From NCBI GenBank assembly GCA_900541465.1, contig UQJY01000009.1:1-56448 (forward strand): a stretch of 56,448 nucleotides of DNA, written 5' to 3'. This document shows positions 14,838 to 23,177 of this stretch, in pieces. This DNA comes from an uncultured Fusobacterium sp. (GTDB lineage Bacteria > Fusobacteriota > Fusobacteriia > Fusobacteriales > Fusobacteriaceae). Numbering within the stretch: position 1 is the stretch's first letter; every line of letters begins with the position of its first letter. The notes beneath the pieces were generated by a model that saw nothing but the letters and a program-made list of their open reading frames with translations, was not told where the DNA came from and searched no databases. Made by a program: the position numbers and the translations under genes.

Positions 14838-15857
14838 ATGAAAGTTATTGATACAAAAAATGCAGTTGGAACTGTTTTATGCCATGATATTACAAGAATT
14901 GTTCCAGGAGAATTTAAAGGAGTGGCTTTTAAAAAAGGGCATATTATAAAAGAAGAAGATATTCCCGAACTTTTAAAACTTGGTAAAGACCATCTTTATG
15001 TGTGGGAGAAGAAAGAGGGAACTCTTCATGAAAATGAAGCTGCTGAAAGAATAAAAAATCATGCTGCTGGAGAGGGGCTTATTTTTGGAGAGGTAAAAGA
15101 AGGGAAAATAGATTTTTTTGCTGAGGAAGATGGTATCGTTTCTATTGATACAGATGAACTTTTAAAAGCTAACTCAATAGGAGAAATAATAATTTCTACA
15201 ATTCATAATAATACTCCTGTAAAAAAAGGTGAAAAAATAGCAGGAACAAGAATAATTCCTCTTGTTATAAATGAAGAAAAAATAAAAAGATTAGAAGAAA
15301 TATGCAATAAAAAATTTATTTCAGTGAAAAAAACAAATCCTAAAAAAACGGCTGTCATTACAACAGGAAATGAAGTATTTTATGGAAGAATACAAGATAA
15401 ATTCGGCCCTGTAATAAAATCAAAAGTTGGAGAATATAACTGTGAAGTTGTATCTCATGTTTTTTCTCCAGATGATAAGGAAAAAATAAAACATAATCTT
15501 ATGGAAGCTCTTGAAAGTGATGCAGAACTTATAATCTGCACAGGAGGAATGTCAGTTGACCCGGATGATATGACACCTACAGCAATAAAGGAAATAGGAG
15601 GGGAGCTTGTAACTTACGGTTCACCTGTTCTTCCAGGAGCAATGCTTCTTATAGCTTATAAAAATGGAAAAACTATTTTAGGTCTTCCAGGTTGTGTGAT
15701 GTATGCAAGAAGAACTGTTTTTGATTTAGTTCTTCCGAGAATTCTAGCAGATGAAAGATTAACTTTTGAAGATATTGCAAAATATGGTCACGGGGGATTA
15801 TGTTTAGACTGTGAAATATGTCACTTCCCTCACTGTTCATTTGGAAAAGGAGTATAA
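14838..15857 (+). CDS. Molybdopterin-binding protein with C-terminal Cys cluster
   Basis: A 339-residue MoeA/MogA-like protein. Residues about 170-300 carry the MoCF_biosynth fold ([45 protein letters not shown]). The N-terminal part resembles a shortened MoeA-like region. A cysteine cluster closes the protein: C322, C325, C328 and C333 in [12 protein letters not shown], likely to hold zinc or an Fe-S cluster. This family commonly sits with YqeB, YqeC and XdhC. It may do MoeA-type molybdate insertion, as no other moeA is seen here. Confidence 0.8.
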   Translation: MKVIDTKNAVGTVLCHDITRIVPGEFKGVAFKKGHIIKEEDIPELLKLGKDHLYVWEKKEGTLHENEAAERIKNHAAGEGLIFGEVKEGKIDFFAEEDGIVSIDTDELLKANSIGEIIISTIHNNTPVKKGEKIAGTRIIPLVINEEKIKRLEEICNKKFISVKKTNPKKTAVITTGNEVFYGRIQDKFGPVIKSKVGEYNCEVVSHVFSPDDKEKIKHNLMEALESDAELIICTGGMSVDPDDMTPTAIKEIGGELVTYGSPVLPGAMLLIAYKNGKTILGLPGCVMYARRTVFDLVLPRILADERLTFEDIAKYGHGGLCLDCEICHFPHCSFGKGV

Positions 15858-15858
15858 A

Positions 15859-16329
15859 ATGGATTTTACACATTTTAACGAAGACGGAAAAGCTCATATG
15901 GTTGATGTGAGTGAAAAAAATCAGACACAGAGAACAGCCACAGCTTTTGGAAAAATAAAAGTGTCGAAAGAAATTATCTCAAAACTTTTGGGAAGAGAGA
16001 TAGAAAAAGGAGATGTCCTTGGAGTTGCAAGAGTCGGCGGTATAATGGGAATGAAAAAAACCAGCGACCTTATTCCTATGTGCCATTCTATTTTTATGAC
16101 AGGATGTGACATGGAATTTAAAATAATGGAAGAGGAATGTGAAATTCATATTTTTGCAACAGCAAAAACTGTAGGAAAAACAGGAATAGAAATGGAAGCA
16201 CTTACAGGTGTAAGCATAGCGGCTCTTACAATTTATGATATGTGTAAAAGTATTGATAAAAGAATGGTTATTTCTGATATTCATCTTGTTTCAAAAACTG
16301 GCGGGAAAAGCGGAGATTTTCATTATTAA
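15859..16329 (+). CDS. moaC: Cyclic pyranopterin monophosphate synthase MoaC
   Basis: Converts 3',8-cyclo-GTP (MoaA product) to cyclic pyranopterin monophosphate. It has 156 residues from ATG 15859, set by AAAGGAG six bases upstream; an earlier in-frame ATG at 15811 lies inside the previous gene with no ribosome site. Conserved segments are DLIPMCH at 70-76, [11 protein letters not shown], and YDMCK with catalytic-type D127 and K130; the protein ends [11 protein letters not shown]. Confidence 0.95.
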   Translation: MDFTHFNEDGKAHMVDVSEKNQTQRTATAFGKIKVSKEIISKLLGREIEKGDVLGVARVGGIMGMKKTSDLIPMCHSIFMTGCDMEFKIMEEECEIHIFATAKTVGKTGIEMEALTGVSIAALTIYDMCKSIDKRMVISDIHLVSKTGGKSGDFHY

Positions 16330-16353
16330 TAAAAAAATTTCTGGGGGTAATTT

Positions 16354-17088
16354 ATGAAAAAGTTATTTATTTTAATTTTAGGATTATTATTATCTGTTTC
16401 TGTTTTTTCAAAGGAAGTAGTTATAAGTGCAGCAGCAAGCCTTAAAAATTGTCTTGAGGAAATAATTCCTGAATATGAAAAAAATTCTGATGACAAGATA
16501 ATTTTAAATTTAGGCGGTTCAGGGACTTTAAGAACACAGATAGAAAAAGGTGCTGTTGTGGATATTTTTATATCTGCAAATCAAGAAAATGTTAATATGC
16601 TTATTGACAGAAATATTATAAAAAAAGAAAATGCTTATGACTTTCTTTCGAATGTACTTATTCTAGTGAAAAGCCCATACAGCAAAAGTGAAATAAAATC
16701 TGTTGAAGAATTAAAAAAAAGTGATGTATATATTGCTGTTGGAAATCCTGAAACAGCTCCTGTTGGTAAATATACTTTACAGTCACTTAAAAATCTTGGA
16801 ATTTTTGAAACATTAAATCAAGAAAAAATAATTTATGCTAAAGATGTTACTGCTGTAGCCCAATATGTACAGATGGGAGAAGTTGATTTTGGAATAATTT
16901 ATGATTCAGATAAAAACAGAATGAAAAATCCCATAGTTGCTGCAGAATTTCCAGAAAATTCACATGATAAAATAATATATTCTTTAGCACTTTTAAACAA
17001 TAATAAAGAAACTGAAAACTTTTTTGAATTTTTAAGAAGAGATGAGACTAAAAAAATATTTAAAAAGCATGGATTTATAGTGATGTAA
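16354..17088 (+). CDS. modA: Molybdate ABC transporter substrate-binding protein ModA
   Basis: Extracytoplasmic molybdate/tungstate receptor of 244 residues. A signal peptide covers about residues 1-19 (cut near VFSK), followed by VISAAASLKNCLEEI, LNLGGSGTLRTQIEKGA, and DVTAVAQYVQMGEVDFGIIY, the usual ModA landmarks. RBS is a weak GGGGG-type site. It sits directly before modB in the cofactor operon. Confidence 0.93.
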   Translation: MKKLFILILGLLLSVSVFSKEVVISAAASLKNCLEEIIPEYEKNSDDKIILNLGGSGTLRTQIEKGAVVDIFISANQENVNMLIDRNIIKKENAYDFLSNVLILVKSPYSKSEIKSVEELKKSDVYIAVGNPETAPVGKYTLQSLKNLGIFETLNQEKIIYAKDVTAVAQYVQMGEVDFGIIYDSDKNRMKNPIVAAEFPENSHDKIIYSLALLNNNKETENFFEFLRRDETKKIFKKHGFIVM

Positions 17089-17089
17089 A

Positions 17090-17755
17090 ATGTTTTTTGT
17101 AATAAAAAATTCACTTATTATTGCATTTTTTGGAATAATAATTACAACTTTTTTATCTCTTTCAATAATTTTTATCAGCGGATATTTTCCTAAAAAAATA
17201 AGAAATATTATTGATATTGTTGTAACTCTTCCTCTTTTTATTCCTCCCTCTGTAAGCGGCTATTTTATTCTTTCTGTTTTTGGAGTACAGGGAGTAATAG
17301 GAAAACCTTTTTATGATTATTTTGGGATAAGATTTACTTTTACAGTGTACGGAGCAGTTATTGCAGGGGTGATTGTATCTCTCCCAATAGTTTATCAAAG
17401 TATAAAACTTGCAATATCTTCAATAGACAGAGAATATTTTGAAGAAGCGGAACTTCTTGGAGCGAATAATTATCACTTTTTTGTAGATATAGTTTTTCCA
17501 ATGAGTAAAAGAGGAATTTTTGCAGGAATTGTTTTAGGAGCTGGAAGAATTTTAGGAGAATTTGGTGCAACTTTAATGGTTGCAGGAAATATTCCAAATA
17601 AAACTCAGACACTTCCAATTGCAATTTATTCAGCTGTTGAAAATGGAGAAGACAAAGAGGCAATGTTTCTCGTCTTAATAGTGTTATGGATAAGTATAGT
17701 AATAATGTTTGTATATAATTTTTTGAAAAAAAGAGGAGACGAAAGAGATGTATAA
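17090..17755 (+). CDS. modB: Molybdate ABC transporter permease ModB
   Basis: Membrane subunit of the molybdate importer: 221 residues, about five membrane helices, and the conserved cytoplasmic EEAELLGANNYHFFVDIVFP loop that docks the ATPase, followed by ILGEFGATLMVAGN. The ATG is one base after the modA stop, and its end overlaps the next gene by 8 bases. The ATPase ModC, which normally follows, is absent here. Confidence 0.93.
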   Translation: MFFVIKNSLIIAFFGIIITTFLSLSIIFISGYFPKKIRNIIDIVVTLPLFIPPSVSGYFILSVFGVQGVIGKPFYDYFGIRFTFTVYGAVIAGVIVSLPIVYQSIKLAISSIDREYFEEAELLGANNYHFFVDIVFPMSKRGIFAGIVLGAGRILGEFGATLMVAGNIPNKTQTLPIAIYSAVENGEDKEAMFLVLIVLWISIVIMFVYNFLKKRGDERDV

Positions 17756-18242
17756 AACTGCCATTGTAACAATAAGTGATAAAGGTTCAAGAGGGGAAAG
17801 AGAAGATATAACAGGAAAAGAATTAAAAAAAATGGTTGATGCCCATAAAGATTATAAAACAGTTCTTGAAACAATAATACCAGATGAAGAATTTATTATT
17901 GTTAATAAGCTTAAAGAGATTGCTGATATGGAAGATGTGGACCTTATTTTAACAAACGGGGGAACAGGTTTTTCAGAAAGAGATGTAACTCCTGAAGCCA
18001 CACTTTCTGTAATAACAAAAGAAGCCAGAGGAATAGCTGAATATATGAGAATGGAATCAATGAAAATTACAAAAAGAGCAATGCTGAGCCGTGGTGTCTG
18101 CGGGATAAGAAATAAAACAATAATTTTAAATCTTCCAGGAAGTCCTAAAGGTGCCTGTGAGAATTTAAGTTTTGTAATTGATACCCTTGTTCATGCTCTC
18201 GATATACTAAAAGGAAATGCTTCTGAGTGTGCAAGAAAGTAA
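17748..18242 (+). CDS. mog: Molybdopterin adenylyltransferase MogA/MoaB
   Basis: Adenylates molybdopterin before metal insertion. It has 164 residues with the MoCF_biosynth core: VTISDKGSRGEREDITG, LTNGGTGFSERDVTPEAT, MLSRGVCGI, and LPGSPKGACENL. RBS GGAGACGAAAGAG. It is the last gene of the molybdenum cofactor operon, followed at once by a terminator. MogA and MoaB cannot be told apart by eye. Confidence 0.9.
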   Translation: MYKTAIVTISDKGSRGEREDITGKELKKMVDAHKDYKTVLETIIPDEEFIIVNKLKEIADMEDVDLILTNGGTGFSERDVTPEATLSVITKEARGIAEYMRMESMKITKRAMLSRGVCGIRNKTIILNLPGSPKGACENLSFVIDTLVHALDILKGNASECARK

Positions 18243-18267
18243 AAAAAGAGGCCAAGCCTCTTTTTTT
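18241..18267. terminator. Bidirectional terminator
   Basis: AGAGGC/GCCTCT stem with A-run before and T-run after, serving the convergent mog gene (plus) and the membrane protein gene at 18266-18724 (minus). Confidence 0.85.
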
Positions 18268-18724
18268 ATCTGAATGCAATTAAATTTATAAGGACTATAA
18301 GTGCAATTAGGATAATATACGATACAATAATAATAAGTAAATTCATAAGGCACTTATTAGAAAGAGTTCTTGAGGTATCAATGTTTATATTTCTTATAGA
18401 ATAAATGCTGATTGCCCCTAAAACCCAGCCGATAATTCCAAATCTTATCATTAAGATAGATGGAACTAAAAACAGAAACATATATTTTTGGATTTCAGTA
18501 AAAATATGTATTTTCTCATGCTTATCAACAGTAATATAAGGCGGTGTTATAAGATAATCCATAAGTTTTATTTCTCTCGTTTTTCTGTTGTCATCTTCAA
18601 GATAAAATTTTCCTCTTTTTCCTTTAACTTCTTCGCCGTTATACATAACCTGTATCTTTGTAGGTGAAAGCTGTAAAGTTATTTTATTTTTTATGAAATC
18701 TTTATGTTTAACAGGATATTCCAT
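18266..18724 (-). CDS. Unknown membrane protein
   Basis: 152 residues, no family recognised. The first 75 or so residues are polar and beta-like (KITLQLSPTKIQVMYNGEEVKG). Two hydrophobic segments follow, about 80-105 and 128-150, separated by a short SIRNINIDTSRTLSNK loop. RBS is GGGAGG. It is the last of three minus-strand genes that probably form one unit. The soluble N-terminal part may be cytoplasmic. Function unknown. Confidence 0.65.
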   Translation of the reverse strand: MEYPVKHKDFIKNKITLQLSPTKIQVMYNGEEVKGKRGKFYLEDDNRKTREIKLMDYLITPPYITVDKHEKIHIFTEIQKYMFLFLVPSILMIRFGIIGWVLGAISIYSIRNINIDTSRTLSNKCLMNLLIIIVSYIILIALIVLINLIAFR

Positions 18725-18741
18725 TTTTCCTCCCTAGTTTG

Positions 18742-19209
18742 TTAAAAATTTTTTAAAACTTCTAAAATTTCTTCAGCCTGTTTAACAGCTGTCTGAGCTG
18801 TTTTACTTTTTTCGGGAACTCCAAATCCTTTTTTTATTGATAGTGTTCTTAAAAAATAAAAATTATTATCTTTGCATTTAAAAACAACACAAATATTTGT
18901 AGTAAATTTTGGAATAACTCCTGAAATCTTTATTTCAGGTTTTGCAGCTATATCTTTTTTTTCAATTATATAAAGTTTTGAAGTTAGGCCTAAAACCACA
19001 CAGCCGATAGCTTTTTTTTCTGTGTCAATGGCTATAGTCATAACATTGCAGTCCCATCTTTTTGAAATTTTATATCCTTCATTTTCAAATTCTTTAAGTT
19101 TTTTATCTCTTTTTCTTTTCTGACGAATTCTGGAATTGATATATCCTGTTGAAAAATTAAGAACAACAAGAAGAACTAAAATAAAAATAAGAGAAACAAA
19201 TATTTTCAT
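18742..19209 (-). CDS. Unknown membrane-anchored protein, paralogue A
   Basis: 155 residues, not recognised. One N-terminal membrane helix (about 3-20) is followed by a basic stretch (RIRQKRKRDKKLKEF) and a soluble beta-rich domain. It shares the motif KISKRWDCN and the general plan with the upstream gene at 19232-19750, so the two are tandem paralogues. RBS GGAGGGG. Helix then positive charges suggests the domain is cytoplasmic. Confidence 0.65.
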   Translation of the reverse strand: MKIFVSLIFILVLLVVLNFSTGYINSRIRQKRKRDKKLKEFENEGYKISKRWDCNVMTIAIDTEKKAIGCVVLGLTSKLYIIEKKDIAAKPEIKISGVIPKFTTNICVVFKCKDNNFYFLRTLSIKKGFGVPEKSKTAQTAVKQAEEILEVLKNF

Positions 19210-19231
19210 GCTTTTCCCCTCCTAAATAAGT

Positions 19232-19750
19232 TTATTTTTCTTCTTCGTTTTCTTTAGGAACTTCAATATTTTTTAAACTGTAAACATAATCACGTATTTC
19301 TTCAGCACATTTTTCTGCATAGATAACATGAGGAGAATTCTTTTTAAGCCCAAGCCCTTTTACATAAAGAGTTCTTAAAATATAATCTCCATTTTCAGTT
19401 TTTACATTCAGGCATACTTGAGTGATAAGAGATTTTATTTTGCTCCTTTTAACAATTCCGACAGTGTCTATTGTGATTTCTTTTATATTATCTATAGAGA
19501 TATCATAAATAGTGTCTTTTTTCCATGCCATAACAAGAAAGCTGAGAACTCTTTTTTTCTTGTCTGAAAAGATAGTGATAGCATTACAGTCCCATCTTTT
19601 TGAAATTTTATACCCTTTTTCAACAACTTTGTTAATAGTTCTGTTTCTTCTTTCCATTTGCTTTACTTTTGCCTCAGAAGAAGATGACCATAAACTGTAT
19701 AGGACACATAATCCTACAAGTGCAAGAAAAATAAAATAATTAAAAATCAT
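19232..19750 (-). CDS. Unknown membrane-anchored protein, paralogue B
   Basis: 172 residues, not recognised. It has an N-terminal helix at about 4-22, then KVEKGYKISKRWDCNAITIF, closely like paralogue A (YKISKRWDCNVMTIA). Both end in a helix with similar spacing, and both contain an LRTL motif near residue 125-130. RBS GGGAGGG about 9 bases from the ATG. First gene of the three-gene minus-strand unit. Confidence 0.65.
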   Translation of the reverse strand: MIFNYFIFLALVGLCVLYSLWSSSSEAKVKQMERRNRTINKVVEKGYKISKRWDCNAITIFSDKKKRVLSFLVMAWKKDTIYDISIDNIKEITIDTVGIVKRSKIKSLITQVCLNVKTENGDYILRTLYVKGLGLKKNSPHVIYAEKCAEEIRDYVYSLKNIEVPKENEEEK

Positions 19751-19783
19751 TTTGATAAACCCTCCCTGTTTTGTAAAAATTCT

Positions 19784-19812
19784 ATTATAGTGAAATTATA
19801 GTATACTGAAAA
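19784..19812 (-). promoter_or_regulatory. Promoter of the unknown three-gene unit
   Basis: Minus strand: TTTTCA (19812-19807), 17-base spacer, TATAAT (19789-19784). It abuts the end of the XRE regulator gene. Confidence 0.4.
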
Positions 19813-20349
19813 TTATTTTCTGATAGAAAACCAGTAGACTATTGACCTGCTGTCTATTGGATTTCTGTACCTATGTGGTGTAAAAGACTTTATAAAAATT
19901 GTGTCCCCTTTTTTCAAGTTATACTTTTCATCATCTAAGTCGATATCAAGTTCTCCTTCAATCACAACCCCTACTTCATCATAGGAATGTCCCCAAGACA
20001 TATCGCTGTACTGTGCTGATTTATGGTCGATCGTGATAACTATTCCATTCAGGCTGTTTTTTCCTGTTATAATATTTTCTATTTTCACTTGAGAATTTGG
20101 ATTTGAAAATATTTCCTGACGTTCGTTAACTCTTGTCACAGGAGAAGAACTTCCATTTTCATCAATTATTTCCATAAGATTTACGTTAAGTGCAAGGCAT
20201 ATCTGCTGAAGATTGCTTATTGAAGGACTATTTAAATCCCTTTCAATATTACTTAAAAAACCAACAGACAGTTTGGTTATATCGGACAATTCTTTTAAAG
20301 TGTAGTTCATTTTTTTTCTATATTTTTTTATTCTTTCCCCTAATGTCAT
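19813..20349 (-). CDS. XRE-cupin transcriptional regulator
   Basis: 178-residue regulator: N-terminal XRE helix-turn-helix at about 5-60 (LGERIKKYRKKMNYTLKELS, VGFLSNIERDLNSPSISNLQ) and a C-terminal cupin at about 105-175 (SYDEVGVVIEGELDIDLDDE, GDTIFIKSFTPHRYRNP) that likely binds a small ligand. RBS GGAGG, 9 bases from the ATG. It diverges from the IIC-like/serine dehydratase genes and is a natural candidate for their regulator. Confidence 0.88.
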   Translation of the reverse strand: MTLGERIKKYRKKMNYTLKELSDITKLSVGFLSNIERDLNSPSISNLQQICLALNVNLMEIIDENGSSSPVTRVNERQEIFSNPNSQVKIENIITGKNSLNGIVITIDHKSAQYSDMSWGHSYDEVGVVIEGELDIDLDDEKYNLKKGDTIFIKSFTPHRYRNPIDSRSIVYWFSIRK

Positions 20350-20557
20350 TCAGTGAAACCTCCGTGTTAATAATCAGTAGTATTATATCACATATTGAAA
20401 AAATAAAATACACTTTGAAATCTTTTGTATTCATTTTTTTGAAAAACATCTGTAAGATTATCAAAAAATAAAATTTTTTTATTTTTTGAAAAAACTTGTA
20501 AAAGCTAAGTTTTATGATAATTTGAGATGAGTGTTCAATCATAAAAACTGCTCAAAA

Positions 20558-20575
20558 TTTTCAGAATACTGAAAA
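20558..20575. promoter_or_regulatory. Palindromic operator candidate
   Basis: Perfect 7-4-7 palindrome TTTTCAG, AATA, CTGAAAA ending five bases before the -35 of the plus-strand promoter. A candidate site for the divergent XRE-cupin regulator, or for an activator. Confidence 0.45.
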
Positions 20576-20580
20576 AATAT

Positions 20581-20609
20581 TTGTAATTATTTTTATTGTA
20601 TGATATACT
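20581..20609 (+). promoter_or_regulatory. Promoter of the IIC-like/serine dehydratase genes
   Basis: TTGTAA (20581-20586), 17-base spacer, TATACT (20604-20609). The leader to the ATG at 20728 is about 110 bases, with no recognised riboswitch. Confidence 0.55.
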
Positions 20610-20727
20610 CGAAAATGTGTTTAAAAAAACTTTATTATTCATAAAGAGAACGTTATTAATAAATACAGTATAAATTAAAAAATGTTTATATATACTTAAC
20701 AAAATTTTATAAGGAGTGTTTGAATTA

Positions 20728-21741
20728 ATGGAAATTTTAAAAGGTACAGTGTTATTATTAATAGTTTTAGCAGGATTTTCTCTTTTTAGCTTAAAAGCAC
20801 CTAAAGGAATGAAAGCAATGGGAGCTTTAGCAGGAGCAGCAACAGCAAGTTTTTTAGTTGAGGCATTTCAATATTATGTAGGCGGAGATTTACTAGGTTT
20901 TGCTTTTCTTAAAGACGTTGGTGCAGCAGCAGGATCTATGGGAGGAGTTGCAGCAGCAGCTTTAGTTCCAATAGCTTTAGGAGTAAACCCTACTTATGCA
21001 ATTCTTGTTGGAGTATCTGTTGCAGGATATGGAATTCTTCCTGGATTTTTAGCAGGGTATGTTCTTTCTTTCATAGTTCCGCAGATAGAAAAAAGAGTTC
21101 CTCAAGGATTAGATTTAATAGTGACAATATGTTTTGCAGCACCTCTTTCAAGAGCGATTGCAATGTACTCATCACCTCTTGTTAACTCAACACTTTTAAA
21201 TATAGGTGGAATACTTGAGTCAGCATCTCATGCAAGCCCTGTTTTAATGGGAATCATACTTGGAGGAATCATAACTGTTGTTGCAACAGCACCTCTTTCT
21301 TCAATGGCACTTACAGCTATGCTTGGACTAACTGGAACACCAATGGCAATAGGAGCCTTATCTGTAATGGGATCTTCATTTATGAATGGAGTATTCTTTC
21401 ACAGAATGGGATTTGGAGATAAGAAAACAACAATAGCAGTTGCAATAGAGCCTCTTACACAGGCAGATATAATTTCAGCAAACCCAATTCCTGTTTATGT
21501 TACAAACTTTATAGGCGGAGCTTTAGCAGGAACAATAGTTGCTCTTTACGGGCTTGTAAACCAAGCAACAGGTACAGCTACACCAATTGCTGGTCTAATG
21601 GTTATGTATGGATTTAACAATCCTTTAGTGGTTACAAAAGTTGCTCTTATGTGTGCAGCAGCAGGAATATTTGCAGGCTGGCTTGGATCAATAATATTTA
21701 AAAATTATAAAATTAAAACAGTTTACGATATAAGAGGATAA
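20728..21741 (+). CDS. PTS IIC-like membrane transporter (PTS_EIIC_2 type)
   Basis: 337-residue, highly hydrophobic protein with about nine or ten membrane helices and Gly/Ala-rich packing (GALAGAATASFLVEAF, AAAGSMGGVAAAALVP). It looks like the family annotated 'PTS sugar transporter subunit IIC' (PF13303), whose substrates are poorly known. The start is ATG 20728 after AAGGAG; a GTG at 20716 overlaps the ribosome site itself. No IIA or IIB component is nearby. The serine dehydratase 27 bases downstream suggests a hydroxy-amino acid as cargo rather than a sugar; that is inference. Confidence 0.75.
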   Translation: MEILKGTVLLLIVLAGFSLFSLKAPKGMKAMGALAGAATASFLVEAFQYYVGGDLLGFAFLKDVGAAAGSMGGVAAAALVPIALGVNPTYAILVGVSVAGYGILPGFLAGYVLSFIVPQIEKRVPQGLDLIVTICFAAPLSRAIAMYSSPLVNSTLLNIGGILESASHASPVLMGIILGGIITVVATAPLSSMALTAMLGLTGTPMAIGALSVMGSSFMNGVFFHRMGFGDKKTTIAVAIEPLTQADIISANPIPVYVTNFIGGALAGTIVALYGLVNQATGTATPIAGLMVMYGFNNPLVVTKVALMCAAAGIFAGWLGSIIFKNYKIKTVYDIRG

Positions 21742-21767
21742 TAACATAAAAAATAAAAGGAGGCTGT

Positions 21768-22979
21768 ATGGACAGTTTAAAAGAATTATTTAAAATTGGA
21801 TGCGGACCGTCAAGTTCTCACACTATGGGACCAGAAAGAGCCGCTAAAAAATTTGGAAAAGAAAATGAAAATGCTCACAGCTTCAGAGTTGAATTATATG
21901 GAAGCCTTGCTGCAACAGGTAAAGGACATCTTACAGATTGGATAATAGAAGAAACATTAAAACCAAGAAAAACAGAAATAGTATGGATGCCTGAATATGT
22001 TCACCCATATCATACAAACGGAATGAAATTTATAGCTCTTGATGAAAATGGAAATATTTTAAATGAATGGCTTGTTTTCTCTGTTGGTGGCGGAACAATA
22101 AAAGATCTTTCTGATGCAGGAAGCAAAACAGAAGAAGTTTATAAATTAAACAAATTAGATGATATTATAAAATGGTGTAAAGAAAATAATAAGGAACTTT
22201 GGCAGTATGTTGAAGAGTGTGAAGGAAAAGAAATCTGGAACCATTTAAAAGATATTCTTGATACAATGCACAATGCTGTTTCTGAAGGAATAGAAAAAGA
22301 TGGAATTCTTCCAGGAAAATTAAAGCTTCAAAGAAGAGCCAAAGGATTTTACGATAAAATAAAAGGTCAGCATAACTATCATGTTATAACTAAAAAAATA
22401 TTTGCTTATGCTCTTGCAGTTGCTGAACAGAACAGCAGTGCAGGAACAATAGTAACTGCACCAACTTGCGGAGCAGCAGGAGTAATCCCGGGTCTTTTAA
22501 GAGCAATGAGAGAAGAACACAGTCTAGATGAAGAAACTTGTTTAAAAGCTCTTGCAATAGGAGGACTTATTGGAAACCTTATAAAACAGAATGCAACAAT
22601 TTCCGGTGCAGAGGCAGGTTGTCAGGCAGAAATAGGTGCTGCTTGTTCAATGGCATCAGCTATGGCAGCATATATTTTAGGTGGAACTCTTGAGCAGATA
22701 GAATATGCAGCAGAAATGGGAATGGAACATCATCTTGGAATGACTTGCGACCCTGTGGGAGGATATGTGCAGATTCCTTGTATTGAAAGAAATGCCATTG
22801 TTGCAGTGAGATCTTTAAATACAGCAGATTATGCACTTTCAACTGATGGTCATCACACAATAAGTTTTGATCAGGTTGTTATCACAATGAAAGAAACAGG
22901 AAAGGATATGTGTCCTTCATATAAAGAAACATCAATCGGCGGTCTTGCAAAATATTATGAACAATTTTTAAAAGACTAG
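21768..22979 (+). CDS. sdaA: L-serine ammonia-lyase, iron-sulfur type
   Basis: Deaminates L-serine to pyruvate and ammonia with a [4Fe-4S] cluster. It has 403 residues in one chain: an N-terminal beta domain starting FKIGCGPSSSHTMGPERA and a C-terminal alpha domain with SSAGTIVTAPTCGAAGVIPG, ISGAEAGCQAEIGAACSMA, and MTCDPVGGYVQIPC, which supply the cluster cysteines. It is somewhat shorter than the E. coli enzymes. RBS AGGAGG. Likely in one transcript with the IIC-like gene. Confidence 0.92.
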   Translation: MDSLKELFKIGCGPSSSHTMGPERAAKKFGKENENAHSFRVELYGSLAATGKGHLTDWIIEETLKPRKTEIVWMPEYVHPYHTNGMKFIALDENGNILNEWLVFSVGGGTIKDLSDAGSKTEEVYKLNKLDDIIKWCKENNKELWQYVEECEGKEIWNHLKDILDTMHNAVSEGIEKDGILPGKLKLQRRAKGFYDKIKGQHNYHVITKKIFAYALAVAEQNSSAGTIVTAPTCGAAGVIPGLLRAMREEHSLDEETCLKALAIGGLIGNLIKQNATISGAEAGCQAEIGAACSMASAMAAYILGGTLEQIEYAAEMGMEHHLGMTCDPVGGYVQIPCIERNAIVAVRSLNTADYALSTDGHHTISFDQVVITMKETGKDMCPSYKETSIGGLAKYYEQFLKD

Positions 22980-23025
22980 CTAAAAAATAACTAAGCTACC
23001 CAACCCATAAAAAATATAATCTTAG

Positions 23026-23068
23026 AACAGCCTGAAGGAATAAAATTCTTTCGGGCTGTTTCCCTTTA
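23026..23068 (+). terminator. Terminator after sdaA
   Basis: AACAGCC (23026-23032) pairs with GGCTGTT (23054-23060), with inner GAA/TTC pairing, followed by a T-rich tail. Confidence 0.8.
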
Positions 23069-23177
23069 TTATCATTTGTAAATAAATTATTTGATGAAAA
23101 TATTCAATTTGCTTGGAATTTATTGTATACTTTTATTATGGGAAGTGTTTAAAATTTTTCAAAGGGGGAGGATTATT

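Larger units (their letters stand above)
20350..20727. other. Divergent regulatory gap between XRE regulator and IIC-like gene
   Basis: 378 bases with no gene. On the minus strand TATAAT near 20383-20378 is a likely -10 for the XRE gene, with no clear -35. On the plus strand there is a palindrome at 20558-20575 and a promoter at 20581-20609. A TTTGAG/CTCAAA pair at 20521-20526 and 20551-20556 may be structural. The rest is plain AT-rich sequence. Confidence 0.5.

Noticed and set aside
20716..20727. GTG start for the IIC-like gene
   Set aside because: The GTG lies within the AAGGAGTG ribosome site; ATG 20728 is properly placed.
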